Shown one piece after another: positions 1 through 8,572 of a stretch of 26,881 nucleotides of DNA. This stretch comes from Pelargonium cotyledonis (Eukaryota; Streptophyta; Magnoliopsida; Geraniales; Geraniaceae), in the NCBI GenBank assembly GCA_036897625.1, contig JAYMTA010000562.1, positions 1 through 26,881 on the forward strand, given 5' to 3'. The notes beneath the pieces were generated by a model that was not told the DNA's origin, searched no databases, and saw only the letters and a list, made by a program, of their open reading frames with translations. Position 1 is the first letter of the stretch. Every line of letters begins with the position of its first letter. The position numbers and the translations under genes are program-made.

Positions 1-1557
1 ATAATTCGAAGCAATTTTCTACGACTCGGGTCCTTGAAAGGAAGAGTCAGCCAATTGATATTTTGGTGAAACTGTACAAACTGATCTTCAGAATTATAGA
101 CTTCTGGACGAAAAGGAAGGCTCGTCTGCACAATCTCAAAATCATATCCGCGTTGTTTTGCCTCTCCATAAACCGTCTTAATCCAATTCGAATATATAGA
201 ATCCCGATTATTCGGACAGAAGTACAGGCCTAAAACCTTATTTTTAAGAGAGGATATGGGGACTTGAAATATAACAATAACGCAAATGAATGACTCAGTA
301 CTCATATTCAAGTTCGAACCTCAATTGTTATGCTTGCTTATAAATAATAATAAAAATAACAATAAGAATCAATATTTTACAAGAGGTTATATAAATATGT
401 GCGCGCGCACCTTGTCGCCATTGCTTGAAAGTAGATAATCGCGACCAGGGGATGCCAATAGTTGATCCAAGTTGTTTAGTAACTTTCTCGGTTTGAAATT
501 TCAATATTTTAACAAGGGGAGTATCCTTTCCCGAGTAAAGGGATAAAGTTCTGCTCCGCCATAATCCCTAAAAAGATCCAAATGACCGAATACTGTCGCG
601 ACAATCATGTTGGCTGGATCGATGATTGCCCAATAGGGCAGACAAAGAGTCCTAATAATTACATCAGGATTGTAAAGCTTGAATGCGTCGACAACACGGT
701 CGCGGGCTGGTTTATCCGAGAATGGAATGGTAGGGAAGTGCATGGTGGAAAATAAGTGATGGAAATAAGACTCTTCTTCTTCGGGACTAGAATTAGGAGC
801 GGTCGGGTACACAATTTGCACTGCAATAAACACGAACTCGACATGATCTCCCATGGGCAGAAGCTCGTTGTAAGCATCAATCATATCCAAAGTGTGCCGT
901 GGCTCTTCATCTTCTTTATGCAATGGCACGACATATAAAACAATAGTTTTTCCCTTCAGATAATCGGATCTAACCTATATACATACACACACGCAAATAT
1001 ATATAATAGTACATTATTAGTACACAATGAGATATATAGCGTTTGAATTATAATTTTAGTTCAACAACGAACGACAGGTAACAAATAAAAAGGTCTCAGG
1101 TTCGAGCATCAAGTTTGTTGATCAGAAGAACCCTAGCTAACTCTATTAGTTCAACAACGAATAACGAGAATAATCAAGACTGAGACTGAGAATGGGATTT
1201 TTATGACAACCATGAGATCCATTATCGAAACACTATATATCTAGATTTTGATGAGCGACAAGTAACAAATGAAAAAGTCTTAGGTTTGAGCATCAACGGT
1301 TGCTGATCAAAAGAACCCTAGCTAACTCGATCTATTAGGGTTCCATTAGGGTTTTTATTCCCTCGATCCAAAGTACAAACAAACCCTAGCTTATAATAAC
1401 TCTATTGATTGATTGATTGATTGATTGATTATGTTGATCATATATAAATCATGCATATATATAAATACCTTGTGGCCATTGTTTTTGATAAGGAAGTCTC
1501 TTTGTTCAGCTGCTGCTGCTTCTTCTTTTGAATACCCTCTATTTCTCTTGCCGCCAT
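1..1557 (-). CDS. Nucleoredoxin-like protein (thioredoxin fold), 3' end outside window, probably degenerate
   Basis: Exons on the minus strand: 1557-1469 (starts MAAREIEGIQKK), 969 to about 411, and about 293 to beyond 1. The acceptor at 969 keeps frame and gives KGKTIVLYVVPLHKEDEE. The stretches SYFHHLFSTMHFPTIPFSDK and DYGGAELYPFTRERI match the thioredoxin-like repeats of plant nucleoredoxins. Exon 3 begins a second repeat (KNKVLGLYFCPNNRDS, then INWLTLPFKDPSRRK). Nucleoredoxins reduce disulphides in cytosol or nucleus through WCPPC-type sites. Here both expected positions lack CxxC (LYVVPLHKE and LYFCPNNRD), so redox activity is doubtful. An in-frame TGA at 501-503 would end the protein at 185 residues, although similarity continues beyond it (NLDQLLASPGRDYLLSSNG). 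The exon 3 border is uncertain: an acceptor at 294-295 keeps frame with the donor after 411, but adds about ten residues the family does not need. It could be a pseudogene, a truncated allele or a sequence error. Confidence 0.68.
1069..1338. repeat. Direct repeat of about 80 bp inside nucleoredoxin-like intron 1
   Basis: Segment 1069-1149 and segment 1253-1338 share the order: CGACA.GTAACAAAT, then GGT(T)CGAGCATCAA, then GAACCCTAGCTAACTC and CTATTAG. They differ by scattered substitutions and a few short indels, so this is an older segmental duplication. No coding content is seen in either copy. An (ATTG)n microsatellite lies nearby at 1404-1430. Confidence 0.75.
1404..1430. repeat. (ATTG)n microsatellite
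   Basis: About six to seven uninterrupted ATTG units lie in intron 1 of the nucleoredoxin-like gene. It is a simple repeat with no sign of function. Confidence 0.9.
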
Positions 1558-1568
1558 CGCTAGCTAAT

Positions 1569-1698
1569 CAAGCTACCAATATATATATATAGTTGACTTC
1601 ACCACATTGATTGTATAGCAAGCTACCAATATATATATATGTGTGTGTGGGGGGGTTAAGGTTAGAGTTTAGTTTTAATGGGCCTTAACCTGGGCCCA
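1569..1698 (-). promoter_or_regulatory. Putative promoter of the nucleoredoxin-like gene (TATA runs, site II motifs)
   Basis: Upstream of the ATG at 1557 lie two TA runs (1579-1590 and 1629-1640). Each sits in a copy of the same 22 bp segment beginning CAAGCTACCAATAT (1569-1590 and 1619-1640, 50 bp apart). Further up are TGGGCC at 1679-1684 and the palindrome TGGGCCCA at 1691-1698, which are site II elements typical of TCP-regulated plant housekeeping promoters. This is inferred from motifs only. The segment with the site II motifs also resembles 2063-2125. Confidence 0.4.
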
Positions 1699-2125
1699 TT
1701 TCCATACCAAATTTTCAAAATATTTCAATGGACCCCAAAACTAATACAATTTCACATCGGGTTTAGACTTGAATTTATTGACCTGAAAAAACTCAGGTTC
1801 AATTCGATTTTTGTAAATTAAAAAAAAAAATGGGTATACCCGCAGAATGCAATGCATTTTATGCCTAAAACTCGGTCCGACCCAAAAACCCTATAAGGTC
1901 GTATTAGGATTCATCACTCAAACCCGACCACAAGTGTTGCTTGTTTTGTTTGGTCATAGAAATTAAGGTTATTCAAACAGCTCATATGAATTTGTGACCA
2001 AAGCCCAACTCAAAGATTCTAATAAAATTGTTGTGCATGCAAAATCATTGAGCTTCTTTGGGTTAAGGTCATATATAGTTTCATTTTTATGGGCCTTGAC
2101 CCGAAAACTAATACCATTTCACATT
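1656..2125. repeat. Diverged duplicated segment between the nucleoredoxin-like and PMEI genes
   Basis: The block 1656-1756 (TTAAGGTTAG, ATGGGCCTTAACC, AAAACTAATACAATTTCACA) recurs at 2063-2125 (TTAAGGTCAT, ATGGGCCTTGACC, AAAACTAATACCATTTCACA). The second copy is shorter by about 40 bp. The sequence between the copies is AT-rich, and I see no gene in 1699-2279 apart from probable 3' flank of the inhibitor gene. Confidence 0.6.
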
Positions 2126-2279
2126 TATTACCTCATTTACTACTCATGCTTGTAATAAATACAAATAAGCAACATAAAATAAACATTATTACAACAATCA
2201 CATATTTATTTTTAACACAAACCTTCTAAACCATAATTACAATTTTGATTATATTCTATCAAATTTGTTCATGAAGTCT

Positions 2280-2867
2280 TTAAGGTTTGCTTACAACGTC
2301 CAAACCCGTGGAAGCGAGTTTGTGAACGAGAGCCAGCGCGTTACTACTGTAGTAAGTTACTCTTGTAACCCTACTTCGAATCGAATCAACTTGTTTTCCT
2401 TTGCTTTCCTCAAACCCGTCCAAGCAAGTGTCTTGGTCGGTCAGCGTAGCGCTCAACCACGTGGACAAGTCACCCATTTGCGCATCGAAATCATTTGCAC
2501 TCAGTTTCCTGAGTATCCGAAGCGACTTGTGAAGCTCGTAAATCGCTTCTTGAAACAACTCAACGCAATCCGAAAGAGCATTATTATTGTATCTACCCTT
2601 CATGGACTTACCACCCTTCAATGTCGCCAAGTACGTAGCAACGCTCTTTGTCTCCCTCAATGTGACCGAAACCCCTACCCGAGCCCACCTACTAGGGCTT
2701 TTCTTGGCGTGGTTTGAAAATGGAGACAACGACTGGACACAAACATCAGGATAGTTAGTCACGCTACAAGCGTCGCGCGTATAATCGTCATCAAAAGACT
2801 CGCATGAACTTACTAGACACAAAACGAGAAAGAATATGAATAAAACGCCATGACCCAACATTGCCAT
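2280..2867 (-). CDS. Pectin methylesterase / invertase inhibitor (PMEI domain), secreted
   Basis: A single-exon, 195-residue protein. I start it at the ATG at 2867, in the favourable context GCCATGG; the frame is open a little further upstream but the codon at 2873 is TTG, not ATG. Residues 1-24 form a signal peptide (hydrophobic VLFIFFLVLCLV). The mature protein has the four conserved cysteines of the family: a close pair C34/C43 (DACSVTNYPDVC) and a distant pair C101/C148 (SDCVELFQEA and DQDTCLDGF). These form the two disulphides of the four-helix inhibitor fold. Such proteins act in the cell wall, mostly by capping the active site of pectin methylesterases and so controlling pectin de-esterification; some inhibit invertases instead, and the sequence alone does not separate the two. 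Its position beside the DExH8 and NDUFS5 genes resembles that of Arabidopsis PMEI6. No frameshift or stop is seen and the length is normal. Confidence 0.9.
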   Translation of the reverse strand: MAMLGHGVLFIFFLVLCLVSSCESFDDDYTRDACSVTNYPDVCVQSLSPFSNHAKKSPSRWARVGVSVTLRETKSVATYLATLKGGKSMKGRYNNNALSDCVELFQEAIYELHKSLRILRKLSANDFDAQMGDLSTWLSATLTDQDTCLDGFEESKGKQVDSIRSRVTRVTYYSSNALALVHKLASTGLDVVSKP

Positions 2868-2900
2868 GGCCAAATTATGAACAATTTACAAAGAGAAATG

Positions 2901-2910
2901 GTATATATAG
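2901..2910 (-). promoter_or_regulatory. TATA box of the PMEI gene
   Basis: CTATATATAC on the minus strand lies 34 bp upstream of the chosen ATG (2867). With the usual plant spacing of about 30 bp from TATA to transcription start, the 5' leader would be only about 5-15 nt, which is unusually short. A more distal start is possible. Confidence 0.5.
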
Positions 2911-4600
2911 GTGAAGAGTTAAATAAGAACTTGGGTATGGTTTGTAACAATTCAATGAAAGTGTAGCTTTTGCAGGTGGGATCAATAAAAGATGGAGGGT
3001 GGTCTGATTAATTTGGTTGGATCATGTGAATTGGGCAAGTGAGATAGATATATTTTTTTTATCATGATTTTGTTTGAGACCATATATATTTATGATTTAA
3101 ATAATTTCATGTTCACTAAAACAAGGAAAATAATGAATTTTATGGGATCTCTTAACAATTAATTGGTGTGGGATTTTAATTATGAACCGGTTTTAAGTGT
3201 TTTTCTAGTTTCATTTGTCTAAATGAGACATTACTATTCAGAACGCGTACATCTGACAAAAAATTAGATATCATACTCGAAACATGAATTATCTGATTCA
3301 CATACCGTTTCTATAAAACGGTACTCTATGCTACCAAAGTCATGTGTAAGAGCTTAGATATCATCATGGTGAAGCCCATTGGGATTGGGTAACTCTCCTC
3401 GCATCTTGCAACGACGTCACTATCACGGGTGCATTAGACTCCACCGCCATTTATCGCCAACCCCGATCAACAAACTCGCACCAAAGCAGCCCTCATTAAC
3501 ACCGCCTTGCCCACCACAGCCTCCACCCGTCCAACACACCAACCAATAACTCATATTTTATTTGTCTCAAAATAAATGTCATGTTTCACTGTTAAAATAT
3601 CTGATTAATATTTCAAATTTTCACTTAAAAACAATTTAACGTACTATTTTTTCGTCCTTAAAGCCATATATTTAGTATTTTATTATGATTTGGTAGGGAT
3701 ATTAATAAGTTTCATGCACACATTATTTTTCACAATAAATTAGTGATAAATGTGTTCTATAATGACTTAAATTTATTAGGTAGTATCTAGGTGGGGTTGT
3801 CTTATTTGTTTTATAATATTAGGTGAATTAATTATTTCCATATTAAAGTAAATAAATATGCATCGTTATCATATTCACTTTCTTTACCTTTCTCATGAGT
3901 GTGTTAACTTTCAATAACTATCTTCACATGATTTGAGTAAGTTGCTACTATCTCATGTATATGTTGTTGATTGATACAATCAATAATGAGACATTTACAA
4001 GTTTTAATTGTTATTTTAAAGATTTAAATGTTAGTGACATGTGTTAATGGCGGCATAAGTTTCGACTACTAATTTGTTTGCATATAAATTTATTCAGGTC
4101 GTGGATTAGAATTGGACTGAGCTCGCATCGACATATTATATCTCAACTTTTGCTGAGTACAGATCAACTGGTCATTGATAAACTAACATGTCAGTCTAAT
4201 TTTGCAAACTCCAACACGTAAGGGGTTGCAGGCCGAGTAAAAATAAAACTTGCACATCTATCAAAGTGTTACTACGATAGGAGTTTACAAGTTTTCTTTT
4301 ATAGTGAAAATATAACCCCTAACAATATTAAGAGAGCTATAAATTCTAGATAATGGTCTTTGCACGTAGAGTTGAAAAAATCTATCATGGGTCAGGATGC
4401 TCGGTATAAGTCAATCGGGTTATTGATGACCTGTAGAGACTCAGACACCGAGCAGTATCAAGAGAGCAAGAAGTTTCAGCCAACGTTTTTTCTATTTTCT
4501 TCTTCAAAATATGATTAACACAACATTTTATGTTTGCATGAATACTTGAAAAACATTTAGTAGGAGTTGGGACATAAAAGTAGACTAAAATGGGAAATTA
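2911..4600. other. Intergenic spacer, no gene recognised
   Basis: AT-rich DNA between the PMEI promoter and the Brix gene promoter. A local GC-rich island at about 3400-3545 stands out in base composition, but gives only short open frames and no family I recognise; it may be a decayed gene fragment. The stretch from about 3560 to 3840 (TTTGTCTCAAAATAAATGTC near the start) has the flavour of a Stowaway-type MITE, but I could not pair its ends. Confidence 0.5.
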
Positions 4601-4609
4601 GGATTCAGA

Positions 4610-4754
4610 GGCCCATTATGGATAGTCAGGCCCAATACATTAATGGGCCTCTAGTTCTCGACGGGCCCAGTTTCCTGTGATATTTTGTCTTCAAAAATCA
4701 AAACTGCCTGTTCTTCACGAAAATAACAGAACCTCACAAAGACTAAACCCTAAA
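4610..4754 (+). promoter_or_regulatory. Site II cluster plus telo-box promoter of the Brix gene
   Basis: Four TGGGCC/GGCCCA elements lie at 4610-4615, 4629-4634, 4644-4649 and 4664-4669. They are followed by the telo box AAACCCTAAA at 4745-4754, 23 bp before the ATG. Site II with a telo box is the classic arrangement for plant ribosomal-protein and ribosome-biogenesis genes, where TCP factors and telo-box binders co-ordinate expression with growth. It fits the encoded product well. Confidence 0.8.
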
Positions 4755-4776
4755 CCTCTCCCACACGGTCGCAGCA

Positions 4777-7596
4777 ATGGCTCGTTTCGTAAGATTTTCC
4801 AAGATTTTTTCTCGAGAAAATGCTAGGAAAAGTGAATCGTTTATCGATTGCTGATTGTCTTATGTATATATATTTTTTTTATTTCAGAAGAATAAGAAGA
4901 CGTTCGTGAAGCCGACGGCGAGGCAGATGAAGAAGCTGCAGCAGAAGAATGTGGATCATGTTACGGGCGATAAAATCCCTAGAAGCTTCGTGTTCTCGAG
5001 AGTGAAGCTTCCCGGCGTTCTCAAGCAGCTCGAGCTCGACTTGAGGAAGATGATGCTCCCGTACACAGCTCTCAAGCTCAAGGTAATTGATCGAACCTTG
5101 TTTGTGTTTGTTTTGGTTTTTGGTCTCTGATCTGTGGATTTGAATTTTAGCCCAGAGTTACCGATTTGCTTCAGCTCTAATGGAATTAGGTAGTGTTTGT
5201 GTAAAAATAATTGTTCGAGAATGAGAATTAAGAATTGGAATGAGAACAAACGATTCTCATTCTTCAAGTTTGAATTGGAACTGTGGTTTGTTTGTGAATT
5301 AATTCTCGCTCTTCATATTTGAATTAGAACTTTTTGGTTCCTATTCTGAATTTTGATTCTCTATACAATTTTTTTTTCCTCGAACTGCCATCTATATTTG
5401 TATTGTTCTTGCTGTGGGATGGATTTTTGTCATAGATTCAGACCTGAGGTTCACAATCTTTGAAAACCAAAGAATTGGACAAAACAACTGCATGTGTATG
5501 TTTCGAAAATTTGAATGAACACTATTTCATACTAATGTTGGTTTCATGTAGATTTTGAATTGCTCGTTTTGTCTGATGCGTTGCAGGAAAAGAGACGGAA
5601 CAACCTCAGAGACTTTTTGAATGTTGCAGGGCCGATGGGTGTTACTCATTTCCTCATGTTGTCGAAAACTGACTCCGCACCCTACTTGAGAGTTGCAAGA
5701 ACCCCACAAGGGCCGACTCTTACCTTTAAAATACAAGAGTACGCGCTAGCTTCTGATGTTGCTCAGTCTCAGCTGCGTCCTAGATGTCCTCAAGACCTTT
5801 TCAAGAATCCTCCTTTGGTAATGATCTAACTCTGTCAAAAACAGGAAAATCACAAATTTATAGTTTACTTTTGGGTCATTTTTCTTTAGATTCAGGTTGA
5901 GAAGCACTAACACACAGGTTTTATATAGAAAATGTGCTGGTTACCCAACTTGACCCTCACCTTTTCACAATAAACCGACCCGAACCCGCAAAAATGCAAG
6001 TCATATTTCATGTGCCTCATGTGTTCCAGTCCACATTTCCAGCTTTAATTTACTTGTACATTTTTAATTTCACTTTTGTTAGGATCAGTTCTTCGCCCGT
6101 TACTGTTTTTTAGTTCTTTTTCCTTTTTTATGGCAGATTGTTCTTTCTGGATTCGGGACTGGAGAGCAACATCTAAAGCTAACCACTATAATGTTCCAAA
6201 ACATATTTCCGGCTATTGATATTAACACTGTGAGTTCTCCACATATACTGATTATATGCCGGCATCACCTGGACTCTCTCCTAATGCTGTCTTAATACTT
6301 GTGTGTTTCAGGTTAAACTTTCTTCTTGCCAAAGACTTGTGTTACTGAACTACAACAAAGACACAAAGCTTATTGATTTTCGGCATTATTCTATCAGAGT
6401 ACAGCCCGTTGGTGTGTCTCGTAGAATTAGAAAATTTGTGCAGAACCATCAAGTCCCTGATTTGAGGAATCTGCAGGACGTTAGTGACTTCGTAACTAAG
6501 TATGGAACCTTAGTTGTTTGTTAATTTCTTTATTTTGCAAAAAGGATAGCAAATTAAAATAGATATGAATTAGTAGTATGGAACTTGTTAATATGTTTTG
6601 ATTGCTGACTTTCTCGGTAAAAGTATATATCAAATTATGTGTAACACCCTTTTCCCCGTCACGTGACTTCTTGTTCGGCGTCTGTCTAATTTTTGGTCTT
6701 TTTTGAACTTTTAAGGGCTGGTTATGGATCAGAAAGCGAAGCAGATGATGAAGCGGCAATGGTGACTTTGGCTAGTGATCTCGGTAGAGTAAATAAAGCT
6801 TCTACAAAAAGTGCTGTTAAGCTTCAAGAGATTGGACCTAGAATGACTCTTCGACTCATTAAAATTGAAGAAGGATTGTGTTCCGGTGGAGTCATCTTCA
6901 GTGAATACGGTACTTTTTCTTCTAACTTCTTACTTCGTTTTATAGAAGAGATGATTTATTTGCATGTTCAATAAGTATCAAAAGAAGTGATCCAGTTCTG
7001 CCATTCTACCGTTATTACTTACTCATGGATCTATCCCCATTTCTAATTTACATGACAGTCGTGTTTTCTAATACTCTCTTGATCTCAAAATGATTGACAA
7101 TTATTTTATAAAGTGCAATGGACACTCATTTTTAGACTTGTTAAGAGTATGTAAATGCAACCTCCTCCATATCTTTTGTTCACACAACTCAACAAAGAGT
7201 TTCCTCCGGCCTTAATGGTTTTAAGCACTCATTTTAGGATGAGTGGAGACAAATTTTGGGACAAATGGAATATAAACCAATATTTTGATGATTCCATCAA
7301 TTCCAATTAGGGTTCATTCGAACCCGCCCAAAAAAGGTTGGGTTCGTGCAGATTGCTCAGCCCGACCCCAAAATTTGAATTCAGGGTCTGGTTCCAAGTT
7401 GCACAAACCACCCACATTCAATGCAATTATTTGGTCCATCTTTTCCCGCTCCTTACTCATATTTCACTATTGTTCTTTAATCTTTACAGAGAGCAGCAGC
7501 GAGAAGAAAAAGCAGGACAAGGAAGAAGAAAGTGAAGAAAGCGAAGAGGGAAATGAGGACGGAAGCGAAGAGGAAAACGAGGACGAAGAAAATTAG
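4777..7596 (+). CDS. PPAN: Peter Pan-like Brix-domain ribosome biogenesis protein (SSF1/PPAN)
   Basis: Exons 4777-4788, 4888-5082, 5587-5817, 6137-6229, 6312-6499, 6716-6909 and 7490-7596 splice at GT-AG sites to one frame of 339 residues, close to the remembered length of Arabidopsis PPAN. Exon 1 codes only MARF. A basic N-terminus leads into the Brix domain from about residue 30 to 270: GDKIPRSFVFSR, MLPYTALKLK, VAGPMGVTHFLMLSK, LRPRCPQDLFKNPP, RHYSIRVQPVGVSRRIRKF, and near its end PRMTLRLIKIEEGLCSGG. The last exon is a very acidic Glu/Ser tail typical of nucleolar proteins. Family members (yeast Ssf1/Ssf2, animal Peter Pan) act in the nucleolus in maturation of 27S pre-rRNA and assembly of the 60S subunit. 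The gene is convergent with the helicase; the promoter carries site II and telo-box motifs. Intron 6 holds a probable Stowaway MITE. Confidence 0.95.
7074..7270. mobile_element. Stowaway-like MITE (Tc1/mariner type) in PPAN intron 6
   Basis: The left end CTCTCTTGATCTCAAAATG and the reverse complement of the right end (TTCCATTTGTCCCAAAAT) are degenerate versions of the common Stowaway terminus (CTCCCTCCGTCCCAAAA). Both ends are flanked by TA (7072-7073 and 7271-7272), the target site of this superfamily. Inner inverted copies of CACTCATTTT (near 7129 and 7227) add support. At 197 bp with no coding capacity, it is an old non-autonomous copy. Confidence 0.55.
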
Positions 7597-8572
7597 CACA
7601 AGTAGTAACAAGCAAAGGAGGCTTCACCTACCGGACGTGCAATTTTGTTTTGCTTAGCTACAGAGAGGCCAATAGAGATCAGTCACAGAAAAGGAACCTT
7701 TTGCTTAAGAGGTCCACGTGTATTTTGGTTTTGTTCTACTTAGAGCTGGAATCATATACAGTATTTATTTATTAACAATATTGAGAGTGTTGTGAGGTTT
7801 TCTAATGTGAAAGAAAAATGTACGCATAAGAGGAATAGATATAGTAATTATCATCTATGATTCAAGCACTGCCTCTCTCTCACACAATTATTTTAAATGG
7901 ACTCTCAAAAACACTAAACTTGTAAAACCGCACCGTATTAGTATGACACGACAGTGTTCAAATTTGTAGATAGTACTGTAGTATCTATCTCATAAGTTAT
8001 TTTGATCATTTTTGGTTATTAAATCCATGTGTTCGAAGATTCGGAATTGTTTTCAGCCATAGCAATAACTTTTCTAACAAAATAAAAAAAGTATATTATT
8101 TTTTTTATATAGCTGATGAATTTTAGTACATATAGCTGAAAAATATGAATAAAAAAGATAAATGTATAAATAAATAAAATAAAGAGTACAATATCAAATC
8201 CAAACAGTGGACATAGAACCCAAATTAGACATTTTCAATCCAACCCAAACCAACTCAAGCATCTCTCGAATCGGTTCAAGTTAGACATTTTCAATCCAAA
8301 CCCGACATAAAACCCAAACTGTTGTCACCTCCTAGTTTTCTCATTACCCAACTATAGAAAGTACAACTCAAATAAATCATCAGCAAGGGCAATTTAGGCA
8401 ATCCAAAGAAGAAAATTTACTTCAAAACTTTATGGAGGAAGATAAAAAGTTCAACCATTCTTGACTCTATTCAAAAAACCTTACTACAAATATGAGAGCC
8501 CAAGTACACTCCGTGATTCATCAAAAACTTTACATGTACTATATATAACTTGAAAATCCTCCATTATATAAC
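7597..8572. other. Convergent intergenic region with 3' flanks and a short direct repeat
   Basis: This holds the 3' flanks of the Brix gene (plus) and of the helicase (minus). No open frame of note is present. A 19 bp perfect direct repeat, TTAGACATTTTCAATCCAA, lies at 8225-8243 and 8281-8299, in a stretch rich in AACCCAAA and CCCGAC motifs that resembles the inside of decayed plant hAT MITEs; I could not define its ends. Confidence 0.5.

Noticed and set aside
262-411. A GC-AG or other non-canonical intron joining nucleoredoxin-like exons 2 and 3 at the AG ending at 263
   Set aside because: That acceptor is out of frame with the only GT donor after 411. A GT-AG pair using the acceptor at 294-295 keeps frame, so I preferred it, though it adds residues not typical of the family.
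2265-2717. A 150-codon open frame on the plus strand
   Set aside because: It lies antisense to the PMEI coding region, which has a signal peptide and four conserved cysteines; the plus-strand translation shows no family.
2868-2873. A start two codons upstream of the chosen PMEI ATG
   Set aside because: The codon at 2873 is TTG. The first true ATG is at 2867 in a good context, so I used that.
3400-3545. A fragment of a coding exon (GC-rich, e.g. SCNDVTITGALDS on plus)
   Set aside because: A faint resemblance to pectin-lyase-like proteins is too short and breaks off at once; left as unassigned sequence.
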